Source: DATDFB01 sp035276475 (GTDB taxonomy: Bacteria > Acidobacteriota > Thermoanaerobaculia > Gp7-AA8). From it: a stretch of 64,000 nucleotides of DNA. Shown piece by piece: positions 16,744 through 27,390 of this stretch; position 1 is the stretch's first letter; every line of letters begins with the position of its first letter. The stretch covers positions 1 through 64,000 of the forward strand of contig DATELQ010000037.1 of assembly GCA_035276475.1 (NCBI GenBank), read 5' to 3'. The translations under genes and the position numbers were made by a program. Below the pieces are notes generated by a model, which searched no databases, was not told the origin of the DNA, and saw nothing but the letters and a program-made list of their open reading frames with translations.

Positions 16744-17963
16744 GTCTTGGTCTCCTTCGCCGGCTCCTTCGTCGCTTCGACGTGCGCGCCGTCCTTGAGA
16801 CTCTTCAGGATCCGAAATGGTCCGGTGACGATCTTGTCGCCCGCTTTGACGCCGCTCGTGATGGCTACGTTGGTCGCGTCGCTGATCCCCGTCGCCACCT
16901 CGGTCATCTTGGCCACGCCGTCCTTCACCACGAATACGTATTTTTTCTTCGGCGCGTTCTCGTCGACCGTGTCGGTCTTCTTCGCTCCGGCCACCGGCGG
17001 CACGCGCTCGACGACGGCCTGGATCGGCACCGCCACCGCGCTCGGCGCGGAGAGCGTCGTGATCGACACCTGCGCGGTCATGCCGGGGCGGAGACGGTCG
17101 TCGGCGTTCTCGATTGCGGACTTCACCTTGAAGTAGCGCATCCCCGAGCCGGCGCTGGCGCGCTGCGTAGCCGAGCTGCCGATCTCCACGACGCGGCCGA
17201 CGTAGTCCTTGTCCGGCACGGCGTCGACTTTGATCTTCGCCGGCTGCCCGAGCTTGATTCCGACGACTTCAGTCTCGCCCACGTCCGCCTCGGCGAGGAT
17301 CTCCGCCAGGTCGGCAATCACCGCAATCACCGACGCAGGATTGTTCATCGTCCCGGTGACGACGACTTCGCCCTCGTGGGCGTTGAGCTGCACGACCTTC
17401 CCGTCGATCGGCGAGACGATCGTTGTGTGCGACAGGTCGGTCTGCGACGACGTCAGGAGGGCCACGGCCTGCCGGACCCCTTCCTGCGCCGAGGCGTAGC
17501 CGGCGCGGGCGTTCTCGATGTCGAGCTTGGCCTTTTCGAAGATCTCCTGCGCCTGGATCCCCTGCGTCTGCATGTTCACGGCGCGTTTGTACGCGAGGTC
17601 GGCCGTCGCCAGCGCCACGCGCGCGCGCTCGACCTCGATCTTTCGGTTCTGCACCTCGGCCTGGGCGCGCTGGTACTGCGCTTCGTAGGCCGGGCGCTCC
17701 AGATCGATGAGCTTCTGGTTGCGGCGCACCATGTCGCCCTCTTTGATGTAGAGGCGCTCGATCTTGCCGACGATGTGCGCGCTGATGTTGACCTTGAGAC
17801 TCGGGTTGATCTCCGCGGGCGCCGTGACGACCGACTCGATCTTCTTCGTCTTCACCGTGTCGATGTAGACCTGCTCGGCGTTCGACGAGGTCGATTTGAT
17901 GCTGAAGAGGACGATGACGGCGACGACGATGACGGCGCCGCCGATGATCAGCGTCCGCTTCAC
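16740..17963 (-). CDS. HlyD/MacA-type periplasmic adaptor protein
   Basis: A 407-residue membrane-fusion protein linking the inner-membrane ABC transporter to the TolC-like channel. It has an N-terminal membrane anchor (TLIIGGAVIVVAVIVLFSI) and a first lipoyl half (VNISAHIVGKIERLYIKEGDMV). A coiled-coil hairpin follows (about 95-190; QYQRAQAEVQNRKIEVERARV), then the second lipoyl half (SPIDGKVVQLNAHEGEVVV) and a beta-barrel domain (VGIKLGQPAKIKVDAVPDKDYVG). It overlaps both neighbours by 4 nt. The pairing with a separate MacB-type ATPase and permease argues for MacA-like function. The substrate is unknown. Confidence 0.93.
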   Translation of the reverse strand: MKRTLIIGGAVIVVAVIVLFSIKSTSSNAEQVYIDTVKTKKIESVVTAPAEINPSLKVNISAHIVGKIERLYIKEGDMVRRNQKLIDLERPAYEAQYQRAQAEVQNRKIEVERARVALATADLAYKRAVNMQTQGIQAQEIFEKAKLDIENARAGYASAQEGVRQAVALLTSSQTDLSHTTIVSPIDGKVVQLNAHEGEVVVTGTMNNPASVIAVIADLAEILAEADVGETEVVGIKLGQPAKIKVDAVPDKDYVGRVVEIGSSATQRASAGSGMRYFKVKSAIENADDRLRPGMTAQVSITTLSAPSAVAVPIQAVVERVPPVAGAKKTDTVDENAPKKKYVFVVKDGVAKMTEVATGISDATNVAITSGVKAGDKIVTGPFRILKSLKDGAHVEATKEPAKETKT

Positions 17964-18703
17964 TTAGCCCTCATCTTCGCCATCGCTCCCCCGCCCAAGG
18001 CAAAGAGAGTCCCGATGCACCACACCACGAACACGACCGCTGCGGTCTTCGCCTTCGACAGGCGCGAGGACGCCGACAGTCCGATCACCACCAGGATGAG
18101 CGTCCAGAGGAGGAAGAGGTCGAAGCGCTGCAAGACCGCCCACAGCATCGGATTGGCCTTGAAGCTCGTAAGGAACGCGGGACTCGATCGGACGATCGTC
18201 TCCACCTCCTGCGGGGCGATGGAGTTCTTCGTCAGGACGATCGGAATGCGCACGAGCATCCGTATGGCCAGCGGCATCCACGAGTAGAGCACGACGGAGA
18301 AGACCTGCGCATACGTCGCTACGCCGCCGAGCATCTTCGTGCCGACCCAGTAGAGGAGCGCGGCCACGGCGATGAAGCCGATGATGAAGATCGGGCTGAG
18401 ATACTGCGCGCCCTTCGCGAAGGCGAGGCCGATCCTCATGGCCTGATCCGCCTGCGGCCCCGAAACGCCCTTTGCGTCCATGGCCTCGCGCATCTGGGAT
18501 TCGAAGTCCAGACGCGGCACCGTCACGATCACCGCGGCGAAGGCGACGAGCACGATGACAATCGCCGGCACGACCCAGTCAGGCTTCCGGGCGATCTCCG
18601 CGAAGGTCTGACCGGGCGAAAAGAGCACGCCGATGATGCGGCTGAACGAGCTGGAGGGCTTTTCGCTGGGCGGCGCTTCGACCGCCGGGCTGACGTCCGT
18701 CAT
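17960..18703 (-). CDS. Yip1-like polytopic membrane protein
   Basis: A 247-residue inner-membrane protein with a soluble N-terminus (about 1-25) and about five transmembrane helices: WVVPAIVIVLVAFAAVIVTV, YLSPIFIIGFIAVAALLYWVG, a central segment, LFLLWTLILVVIGLSAS and AAVVFVVWCIGTLFALGGGA. The opening SRIIGVLFSPGQTFAEIARKPDW and the cluster YAQVFSVVLYSWMPLAIRML fit the bacterial Yip1/DUF1282-type family. The ATG at 18703 overlaps the TolC stop (ATGA) and the 3' end overlaps the HlyD start by 4 nt, so translation is coupled through the operon. A Yip1-like protein is not a standard MacAB-TolC component; its role is unknown. Confidence 0.85.
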   Translation of the reverse strand: MTDVSPAVEAPPSEKPSSSFSRIIGVLFSPGQTFAEIARKPDWVVPAIVIVLVAFAAVIVTVPRLDFESQMREAMDAKGVSGPQADQAMRIGLAFAKGAQYLSPIFIIGFIAVAALLYWVGTKMLGGVATYAQVFSVVLYSWMPLAIRMLVRIPIVLTKNSIAPQEVETIVRSSPAFLTSFKANPMLWAVLQRFDLFLLWTLILVVIGLSASSRLSKAKTAAVVFVVWCIGTLFALGGGAMAKMRAK

Positions 18704-20409
18704 TTCTTCTTCTCCTCGGTGTTGGACTGCTGTTTTTCGTAGTTCAGCCAACTATACCGGTCGAAGAAAGTAAAGAGACGGGGTTCCTGCACGGTTTCCT
18801 GATCCACCTTGATGTTGCGGACGTCGAGGAGGTCGCCGACGGCGCGGTGGTACGCGGAGACGGCCTTGTTGTAGGCGACGAGGGCCTGGAGCTCGCGGGC
18901 GCGGGAGTCGGAGAGCTGCTGCTGGATCTGCAGGACCTGGAAGATCGTGGTCATGCCGTTCTCGTAGCGCTTCCGCTCCGCGTCGAGGTTCTGCTCCGCG
19001 GCCTCGCGCGCCGTCTTCGTGGCCGTGATCTCCTTCGCCGCCGTGTCGGTGGCGCGGGCGGTATTGCGGACTTCGAGGGCGATGTTCTGCCGGGTCTGGT
19101 CGGTCAGGATGCGCGTGCGGTCGACTTCGAGCTCCGCGCGCTTGGCCTCGGCGCGCGCGCCGATGTTCAGCACCGGCACGCCGACGAGGAAGCCGACGGT
19201 CCACGACGGAAAGTTGTTGCCGAGGACCTGGCCGACGGCGTGCGGCAGCCCGGTGCTGTCGAAGCCGATGACCTGGTTGGTGACGGGATCGACGATCGGG
19301 GCGCGGCCGCCGAGGCCGGCGGCGGTGTAGTTGACGATGGCGTCGAGCTTCGGCCGGACCTGGTTGCGCGCGTAGGTGTACTGCACCTGCGCGTTAGAGG
19401 TGGTGAGCTGCGACTCGCGCAGCTCGGGCCGGAGGTCGAACGCGCGCGCCAGGGAGTCCTGGACGTTGATCGTCATCGGCGTGTACGTGACCGTGTCGGT
19501 CGGCACGATCGGCCGGTCCCATTCCTCCTGCGGGAGGTTGAGCAGCGCGCGGATCTGGTCCTCGGCGTCGCGCACCGACGCGATGGCGGCGATGAGCGAC
19601 TCCTCGGTCGTGGCGATCTGCACTCGCGGCTGGAGGATGTCGAGCGGCGCCGAGGCGCCGACGTTGATGCGGATCTGGGTGATGCGGGCCTGGTCGCGGG
19701 CCAGGAAGAGCGCTTCCTTCTGCACGTCGACGAAGCGCCGCGCGTAGACGAGGTCGAGGTAGGCCTGCTCGGTGGTGACGACGGTGTTGATCAGGATGCG
19801 CCGGAACTCCTCGGAGTTGATGCCGAAGGTATTCCGCGCGATGGTGATCTGCCGGCGGTTGATGTCCATGCCGAAGTTGCGCAGCAACGGCTGCTGCAAC
19901 CCGAGCGAGAGCGAGGAGCCGAACGCCGGCGACACCGTGGTGAAGCCGCCCGTCTGCACGAGGCGGTTGTTGTCGACGAAGACGGAGTACGTGCCGCCGG
20001 TCGGCAGGAGCTGCGACACGCCGAGGTTGACGAACGTGTTGCGGCTTGCCGATGCCGTCGCCTGCGACGAGACCGGGCTCTCCTTGCTCGAGTGCTCGAT
20101 GTCAGCGGTCGTGAACCAGTCGAACGGCCCGTAGGCCTCGCGCAGGCTCTGGCCGGACTCGCGCCAGTCGTAGCGCTGCACCTGCACGCCGAGGTTCTGC
20201 CCCACGGCCGTGCGGATGGCCTCGTCGAGCGAGAGCTTCAGCGCCCGCGGGTTGCTGACGTCCTTGTCCGTCTCGGCCGTCACCGGCGACGTGTAGGTCT
20301 CTTCTTTCTGTTCCTGCTGCGTAGTCGTCGTCCCTGGCGTCTGGGCGATGAGCGCAGTCGCGCTCAGCGCAAAACAGGCGGAGATCAGGACACGGCGGAT
20401 TTGCGACAT
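18700..20409 (-). CDS. TolC-family outer-membrane efflux protein
   Basis: A 569-residue outer-membrane channel protein and first gene of the five-gene export operon. A signal peptide (VLISACFALSATALIAQ) is followed by two outer-membrane efflux repeats rich in long helices, for example LKLSLDEAIRTAVGQNLGVQVQ (about 55), DLVYARRFVDVQKEALFLARDQ (about 215), LDILQPRVQIATTEESLIAA and ERKRYENGMTTIFQVLQIQQQLSDSRA near the C-terminus. The start ATG at 20409 has a strong AGGAGG seven bases upstream; longer in-frame readings upstream lack support. It is longer than typical TolC (about 470) because of extra loops. Confidence 0.93.
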   Translation of the reverse strand: MSQIRRVLISACFALSATALIAQTPGTTTTQQEQKEETYTSPVTAETDKDVSNPRALKLSLDEAIRTAVGQNLGVQVQRYDWRESGQSLREAYGPFDWFTTADIEHSSKESPVSSQATASASRNTFVNLGVSQLLPTGGTYSVFVDNNRLVQTGGFTTVSPAFGSSLSLGLQQPLLRNFGMDINRRQITIARNTFGINSEEFRRILINTVVTTEQAYLDLVYARRFVDVQKEALFLARDQARITQIRINVGASAPLDILQPRVQIATTEESLIAAIASVRDAEDQIRALLNLPQEEWDRPIVPTDTVTYTPMTINVQDSLARAFDLRPELRESQLTTSNAQVQYTYARNQVRPKLDAIVNYTAAGLGGRAPIVDPVTNQVIGFDSTGLPHAVGQVLGNNFPSWTVGFLVGVPVLNIGARAEAKRAELEVDRTRILTDQTRQNIALEVRNTARATDTAAKEITATKTAREAAEQNLDAERKRYENGMTTIFQVLQIQQQLSDSRARELQALVAYNKAVSAYHRAVGDLLDVRNIKVDQETVQEPRLFTFFDRYSWLNYEKQQSNTEEKKK

Positions 20410-20416
20410 GCGGATT

Positions 20417-20422
20417 CCTCCT
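20417..20422 (-). promoter_or_regulatory. Ribosome-binding site deciding the TolC start
   Basis: On the minus strand AGGAGG is followed by AATCCGC and ATG (20409). This canonical Shine-Dalgarno site fixes the start of the TolC-family gene over several longer in-frame alternatives. Confidence 0.8.
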
Positions 20423-20459
20423 AAGACTCGCCTCATGTACGAAGTTCTGTTTGGATTGT

Positions 20460-22702
<2,243 letters not shown>

Positions 22703-22741
22703 CAAAGGTGGATCGTAGCAAGAACGGTGTCAGCAGCGGGA

Positions 22742-24361
22742 TTATCGCCGCCGGAACCGCGACAACGTCGCCATGGCCTCGGGTAACCCCACCGCGATGG
22801 CCGCGCCGAAATAGACGGCCCCGAACACGCCCGCCACGAGCATGGCCTGAAGAATATGGTTGTGCGGCCCGATCCACAGGTTGAACGCGTTCGCGACGAG
22901 GGCGGCGGCGACGGCCGAGGCCCAGAGGCGGCCGAGGAACGACGGCGCCAGGCGCACGGCGCCGATGCGCCGGGCCAGCGCGCGGCGGAGCAGCGCGAAC
23001 TCGATCCAGCCCGCCATCCCCGCCGAGGCGGTCAGGCCGATCGCGCCGAAGAGCGATTCCCCTTCCGTCAGCTGCGGCACGCGCAGGTGCAGCAGGCGAA
23101 TGGCGTCGATGATGTACGGCCGCAGCGGAAACGCGAAGAGCACGCCGAGCACCGCCGTCAGGCTCACGCGGACGACGGCGAAACGCAGCGGCGTCTTCGG
23201 ATCGCGCAACGCATAGAACGCGGATGAGTACAAACGCCCGAGGGTGACGGCGAGGAGGCCGACCGTCGAGCCGATCAGGATGTACCAGACGTACAGCGTA
23301 TCCTCGCCGCGGAACTGGCCCGTCTCGTACAGCGCCGCGACAAGCACGCGCCCGATGAAGATGAAGGCGATGACCGACGGCACGACGAAGAAGGCGATCT
23401 GGCGGAGGCCGCGCTCGAGCCGCTTTCGCAGCGTGGCGTGGATCTCCTCGTCCGAGCCGAGCGTCCCCGACATCTGCGGCAGCTCCGCCGCCGCCACCGA
23501 CATCCCGAAGAGGCTGATCGGCAGAAAGTAGATGGTCTGCGCGTACGCGAGGCCCGACACGGCCGCCGTGCCGAGGTAGCTAGCGATGACCTGGTCGATG
23601 TAGCCGCTCAGCTGCACGACGCCGCGGCCGATGACGACGGGAAAGAACGCCCGGATGACTTCGCGCACCGGCGCCAGTGCCGTCGTCAGCGCCAGGCGGA
23701 TCCGCGGCGCGTAGCGCCAGACGAACGGCACCTGAATCCCGAACTGCAGCGCCGATCCCGCCACCGTCCCCCACGCCAGAGCGATGGCGAGCTTCGGCTG
23801 GGTCGTGCGCGTGCCGAAGTAGATGAGCGTCGCGATCATGGCCGCGTTCCAGAACACCGGCGCGACGTACGAGAGGAAGAACTTGCGGTGGCTGTTCAGC
23901 ACGCCGAGGCACCAGGCGGAGAAGACCAGGAGCCCAGTCGCGGGAAAGAGGATCTGCACGATGCGGATCGTCAAGAGGCGCACGTCGCCATGAAAGCCGG
24001 GCGCGATGAGGTCGATGATCCACGGCGTGATGAGCACGCAGACGAGGACGATCGCTCCGACGACGACCGCGAGGAGCGCGAAGATGACGCCGGCGACGCG
24101 GCCGGCCATCTCCTCATCGTCTTCCGCGAGTAGGCGCGCGTAGACCGGGATGAACGACGCGGAGAGGACCCCTTCGCCGAAGAGGTTCTGCAGGAAGTTC
24201 GGGATCTTCAGCGCGGCTTTGAACGCGCCCGCGGCGGCGGAGTTGCCGAGGTAGTGCGCGAAGACGCGCTCCCGGACGAGCCCAGCCACGCGGCTCAGGA
24301 AAATCCCCGCCGCGACGAGCACTGCGAAGCCCGCACGCGGGCGTGAATTCACCTCGGACAC
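22742..24361 (-). CDS. murJ: Lipid II flippase MurJ (MviN)
   Basis: Inner-membrane flippase that moves lipid II for peptidoglycan synthesis. The 539-residue product has about 14 hydrophobic helices and the MviN signature at the N-terminus: GIFLSRVAGLVRERVFAHYLGNS, then AFKAALKIPNFLQNLFGEGVLSASFIPVYARLL. The internal FGMSVAAAELPQMS and FYALRDPKTPLRFAVVRV stretches are also typical. Translation starts at GTG 24361. It is divergent from the GGR-like gene at 24385, leaving a 23-bp gap between the two starts, so their promoters must overlap coding sequence. Confidence 0.95.
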   Translation of the reverse strand: MSEVNSRPRAGFAVLVAAGIFLSRVAGLVRERVFAHYLGNSAAAGAFKAALKIPNFLQNLFGEGVLSASFIPVYARLLAEDDEEMAGRVAGVIFALLAVVVGAIVLVCVLITPWIIDLIAPGFHGDVRLLTIRIVQILFPATGLLVFSAWCLGVLNSHRKFFLSYVAPVFWNAAMIATLIYFGTRTTQPKLAIALAWGTVAGSALQFGIQVPFVWRYAPRIRLALTTALAPVREVIRAFFPVVIGRGVVQLSGYIDQVIASYLGTAAVSGLAYAQTIYFLPISLFGMSVAAAELPQMSGTLGSDEEIHATLRKRLERGLRQIAFFVVPSVIAFIFIGRVLVAALYETGQFRGEDTLYVWYILIGSTVGLLAVTLGRLYSSAFYALRDPKTPLRFAVVRVSLTAVLGVLFAFPLRPYIIDAIRLLHLRVPQLTEGESLFGAIGLTASAGMAGWIEFALLRRALARRIGAVRLAPSFLGRLWASAVAAALVANAFNLWIGPHNHILQAMLVAGVFGAVYFGAAIAVGLPEAMATLSRFRRR

Positions 24362-24384
24362 GCGGCGTTAAGATACCTCCACTG

Positions 24385-25518
24385 ATGGAGCCTCACTCCC
24401 CGATCCGTATTGCAGGTGCCGGGCCGTCCGGCCTCGCCGCAGCGATCACTCTCGCGCGCGCCGGGCGCGCGGTGGAGGTGCACGAGGCCAAGCGCGACGT
24501 CGGCATGCGCTTCATCGGCGACCTGCAGGTGATCGAAGGCGCCTCGGAATCGGAAGCCGTCCCGGCGTTCCTCGACCGCATCGGCATCGAGCGCAATTTC
24601 TACTTCCGCCCGGCGACGTGGGCGACGTTCTACGACCACCGCGGCGTGGCCCGCACGATCCGCTCGGGCGAGCCGTACGGCTACTTCATCCGCCGCGGCG
24701 CCGAGGAGGGAACGCTCGACCGTGGGCTCCTCGCGCAGGCGCGCGCCCTCGGCGTCGACGTCAGGTTCAACTCGCGCCTGGCGGAGGCGGACATCATCGC
24801 CACCGGCCCCGCGGCGCCCGACGGCCTGGCGCGCGAGATGACGTGGCGCACGAGCGACGACGAGCGCATCGACGTCTTCTTCAACCATCACCTCTCGCCC
24901 GGCGGCTACTCGTACCTCTTCATCCTCGACGGCATCGCCACGTTCGGCTGCGCGATCGTCGCCGACTTCAAGCGCATCGACGACTACTTCGAGCATTCGC
25001 TCGCGGCCGCGCAGGCGCTGCATCCGTTCACTGTCCCGGGCGAAACGCGCACCGGCTACTCGTACATGAACTTTCATCTGAAGGCGGAGGCGAAGTCGAA
25101 CGGCACGCGCTACGTCGGCGAGGCCGCCGGCTTTCAGGACTACCTCTTCGGCCTCGGCATCCGCTACGCGCTGACGAGCGGCTGGCTCGCCGCGCAGAGC
25201 ATTCTCGAAGGGCGGCCGTTCGACAGCAGCGCGCTGGCGATGAAGCAGGAGACGAGTCTCGTCAATCGATTCCTCTACGAGGCCGGCGGCAACTTCGGGC
25301 TGTCGATGTTCGTCCGCCAGGCCGCGCACGCGAAGGACTTCCAGCGCTATCTCCGCGGATGGCATCAGCGGCGCTGGTGGAAACGGCTGCTCTCGCCGTT
25401 CGTGCACCGCGTCTGGCGCCACGAAGGCCGCTGCGCGCATCGCGCCGCCGAGCATTGGTGCCGCGCGCGCGACACGGAGATGAAGGTGCCGCCGCTCGGC
25501 CCGGTGGCGGGCGCATGA
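24385..25518 (+). CDS. FAD-dependent oxidoreductase, geranylgeranyl-reductase-like
   Basis: A 377-residue flavoprotein with an N-terminal dinucleotide-binding motif (IRIAGAGPSGLAAAITLARAG) and an E-A-K acidic residue at the end of strand 2. A GGR-type middle region reads LSPGGYSYLFIL. The FAD-contacting YVGEAAGFQDYLFGLGIRYALTSG near residue 245 corresponds to the usual G-D-A-A-G motif with E in place of D. Family members reduce isoprenoid chains or hydroxylate/cyclise terpenoids. Its stop overlaps the ATG of a squalene/phytoene synthase, pointing to one isoprenoid-lipid pathway. The start was set at the ATG before EPHSPIRIAGAG; the exact reaction is not determinable here. Confidence 0.85.
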   Translation: MEPHSPIRIAGAGPSGLAAAITLARAGRAVEVHEAKRDVGMRFIGDLQVIEGASESEAVPAFLDRIGIERNFYFRPATWATFYDHRGVARTIRSGEPYGYFIRRGAEEGTLDRGLLAQARALGVDVRFNSRLAEADIIATGPAAPDGLAREMTWRTSDDERIDVFFNHHLSPGGYSYLFILDGIATFGCAIVADFKRIDDYFEHSLAAAQALHPFTVPGETRTGYSYMNFHLKAEAKSNGTRYVGEAAGFQDYLFGLGIRYALTSGWLAAQSILEGRPFDSSALAMKQETSLVNRFLYEAGGNFGLSMFVRQAAHAKDFQRYLRGWHQRRWWKRLLSPFVHRVWRHEGRCAHRAAEHWCRARDTEMKVPPLGPVAGA

Positions 25519-26393
25519 CCGCGGACGCGCTGCCGCTGCCGCAGGCGCCGACGGTCGACGAGGCCTACGCATTCTGCCGCCGGATCGCGCACCGGTACGG
25601 GGCGAACTTTTCGGTCGGCTTTCGCTTTCTGCCGCGCGTGAAGCGCCGCGCGGTGTACGCGGCGTACGCGTTTTGCCGCTGGGCGGACGACATCGCCGAC
25701 GAGCCGGGCGACGACGTGCTGCGCCGCCTCGATCAATGGCAGGTGGAGCTCGACCGCTGCTACGCCGCCCAGCCCACCCACCCCATCACCGTCGCTCTCG
25801 CCGACGCGCTGCAGCACTTCGCCATCCCGAAGTCCGCGTTCGCCGCGCTCATCGACGGCTGCCGGCAGGACGTGGTCAAGCATCGCTACGCAACGTTCGA
25901 TGAGCTGCTGCACTACTGCGAGCTCGTGGCGACGTCGATCTCCGACATTTCTCTCGCGATCTTCGGCTACCGCACGGACGCTGCGATCGGCTACGGCCGC
26001 AATCTCGCCACGGCGCTGCAACTCACCAACGTCACGCGCGACGTCGGCGACGACCTGGCGCGCGACCGCATCTACATTCCGTCCGCGGAGCTGCGCGAGT
26101 TCGGTGTGAGCGAGGAGGAGCTGATCGCGAAGTCGGAGAGCGACCGCTTGCGCCGCCTCATCGAGTTCCAGATCGATCGCGCCGAGTCGTACTTCCGCGC
26201 CGCCGAGCCGCTCCTGGGCGAGCTCTCCGCCGACGCGCGCTTCCCCGTCATCCTCATGGGTGGCGTCTACGCGACCGTGCTCCAGCGCCTGCGCCGCGAC
26301 CCGCTCGCCGTCCTGCGTTACCGGATGTCGCTGTCGCGCGTCCAAAAGATCATTGTGGTTCTGCGGAGGATTTTCCGGCCGCACTTTGTTTGA
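25515..26393 (+). CDS. Squalene/phytoene synthase family protein
   Basis: A 292-residue prenyltransferase that joins two prenyl diphosphates head to head (squalene, presqualene diphosphate or phytoene). Both aspartate-rich sites are visible: AFCRWADDIADEPGDD (about residue 53) and LTNVTRDVGDDLARDRIYIP (about 175), with the typical YAAYAFCRWADD context. The ATG overlaps the GGR-like stop (ATGA). Squalene (HpnC/HpnD-like) and phytoene (CrtB) synthases cannot be separated by eye. No squalene-hopene cyclase, HpnE or phytoene desaturase lies in the window, so the product is open. Confidence 0.92.
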   Translation: MTADALPLPQAPTVDEAYAFCRRIAHRYGANFSVGFRFLPRVKRRAVYAAYAFCRWADDIADEPGDDVLRRLDQWQVELDRCYAAQPTHPITVALADALQHFAIPKSAFAALIDGCRQDVVKHRYATFDELLHYCELVATSISDISLAIFGYRTDAAIGYGRNLATALQLTNVTRDVGDDLARDRIYIPSAELREFGVSEEELIAKSESDRLRRLIEFQIDRAESYFRAAEPLLGELSADARFPVILMGGVYATVLQRLRRDPLAVLRYRMSLSRVQKIIVVLRRIFRPHFV

Positions 26394-26403
26394 AGACCGA
26401 ACG

Positions 26404-27210
26404 ATGCCTCGGATTTCCCTCATCGCCGCCGTGCTCCTCGCCGCGAACGTCGCGTTCGCGCAGGCGCCCGAACCACCGGCGGCGGCGGAAGCGCCGAGCG
26501 CGACGGTAATGGTGCCGGTCGTCGGCAAGGTCTTCGGCGCCGGCTCGGTGCAGTGGCGCACGGACGTCGATCTTATCAACAACCTCGGCCGCCCCGTGAA
26601 GGTCATGCTGTCGCTCCCGACCGCGCCCGACCCCGAGGACGCGTGGATCTTCTTCGAGCTCCCCGCCGGCGCGACGCAGCGCTTCACCGACGTCATCGCC
26701 TCCTTCAACATGGACCGCGCGCTCTCGCCGCTGATGGTGAAGACGCTCAACAGCAAGCAGCCGATCCGGGTCAACGCCACGGTCTACGCCGTGAAGCTCG
26801 ACGAGCCGGGGACACCAATCCATCCGGAGCCGATCGCCGTCGCCTACGCCGACGCGTTCTATCCGCTGCGCGCGCTCTACGGCCTCTCCTTCAGCGACGC
26901 CTTCCGGACGAACATCGGCCTGGCGAACCTCGGCGAGAATCCGGCGCTCTTCACCATCGCCCTGCAGCGCGTCAGCGGCCGCAACATCGCTGTCACGCAG
27001 CTGACCGTGCCGCCGGGGACGCTGTGGCACACGTCGATCCAGGCCCTCTTTCCGCTGATCACGAAGGGCGATGACTTCTCGCTCCTCATCGAGACCGGCT
27101 CGCGGGCGACGTACGTCTACGGCTCGGTGATCGAGAACGCCACGAACAACGCGCGCTTCATCGAGCCGTCCATCGCCACGAACATGCAGAGCGCCTCGAC
27201 ATCGCAGTAG
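26404..27210 (+). CDS. Secreted protein of unknown function
   Basis: A 268-residue exported protein with signal peptide MPRISLIAAVLLAANVAFAQ. The rest is beta-rich: ATVMVPVVGKVFGAGSVQWRTDVDLINN, VKVMLSLP, RFTDVIASF, IRVNATVYAV and TNIGLANLGENPALFTIALQR. The 'x-R-T-D-V-D-L-x-N' and 'x-R-T-N-I-G-L-A-N' motifs occur at equivalent points of two halves of about 120 residues, suggesting an internal duplication of an Ig-like or adhesin-like domain. No catalytic motif was recognised. It begins 10 nt after the squalene/phytoene synthase and is probably co-transcribed. Confidence 0.8.
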   Translation: MPRISLIAAVLLAANVAFAQAPEPPAAAEAPSATVMVPVVGKVFGAGSVQWRTDVDLINNLGRPVKVMLSLPTAPDPEDAWIFFELPAGATQRFTDVIASFNMDRALSPLMVKTLNSKQPIRVNATVYAVKLDEPGTPIHPEPIAVAYADAFYPLRALYGLSFSDAFRTNIGLANLGENPALFTIALQRVSGRNIAVTQLTVPPGTLWHTSIQALFPLITKGDDFSLLIETGSRATYVYGSVIENATNNARFIEPSIATNMQSASTSQ

Positions 27211-27225
27211 TAGAATTTCGCCGCG

Positions 27226-27390
27226 ATGGACGAGCCCGAATACCTGATCTGCCTGCAGTGCGAGACGCCGACGTACCAGTTCGAGTACGTGAACGGCAAG
27301 CTGGCCACGGTCGTTTGCAACACCTGCGGCGCCGACGACGTCTCCGACTTCGTCACGGAGTCGGAGCTCGAAGAGCAGACCGGCGGATGA
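27226..27390 (+). CDS. 54-residue CxxC zinc-ribbon-like mini-protein
   Basis: A short gene starting ATG GAC GAG CCC (MDEPEYLICLQCETPTY) and ending ELEEQTGG. It contains two CxxC pairs (CLQC near residue 9 and CNTC near residue 31) separated by 18 residues, a rubredoxin/zinc-ribbon-like arrangement. The C-terminus is acidic (ADDVSDFVTESELEEQ). Its TGA overlaps the ATG of uridine kinase (ATGA), so translation is probably coupled. Codon use matches neighbouring genes (G/C third positions), supporting that it is real. Function is unknown; a small RNA- or protein-binding adaptor is possible. Confidence 0.8.
   Translation: MDEPEYLICLQCETPTYQFEYVNGKLATVVCNTCGADDVSDFVTESELEEQTGG

Noticed and set aside
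24385..27210. Complete terpene biosynthetic cluster
   Set aside because: Only a prenyl synthase and a GGR-like flavoprotein are present; no cyclase, desaturase or tailoring set is nearby.
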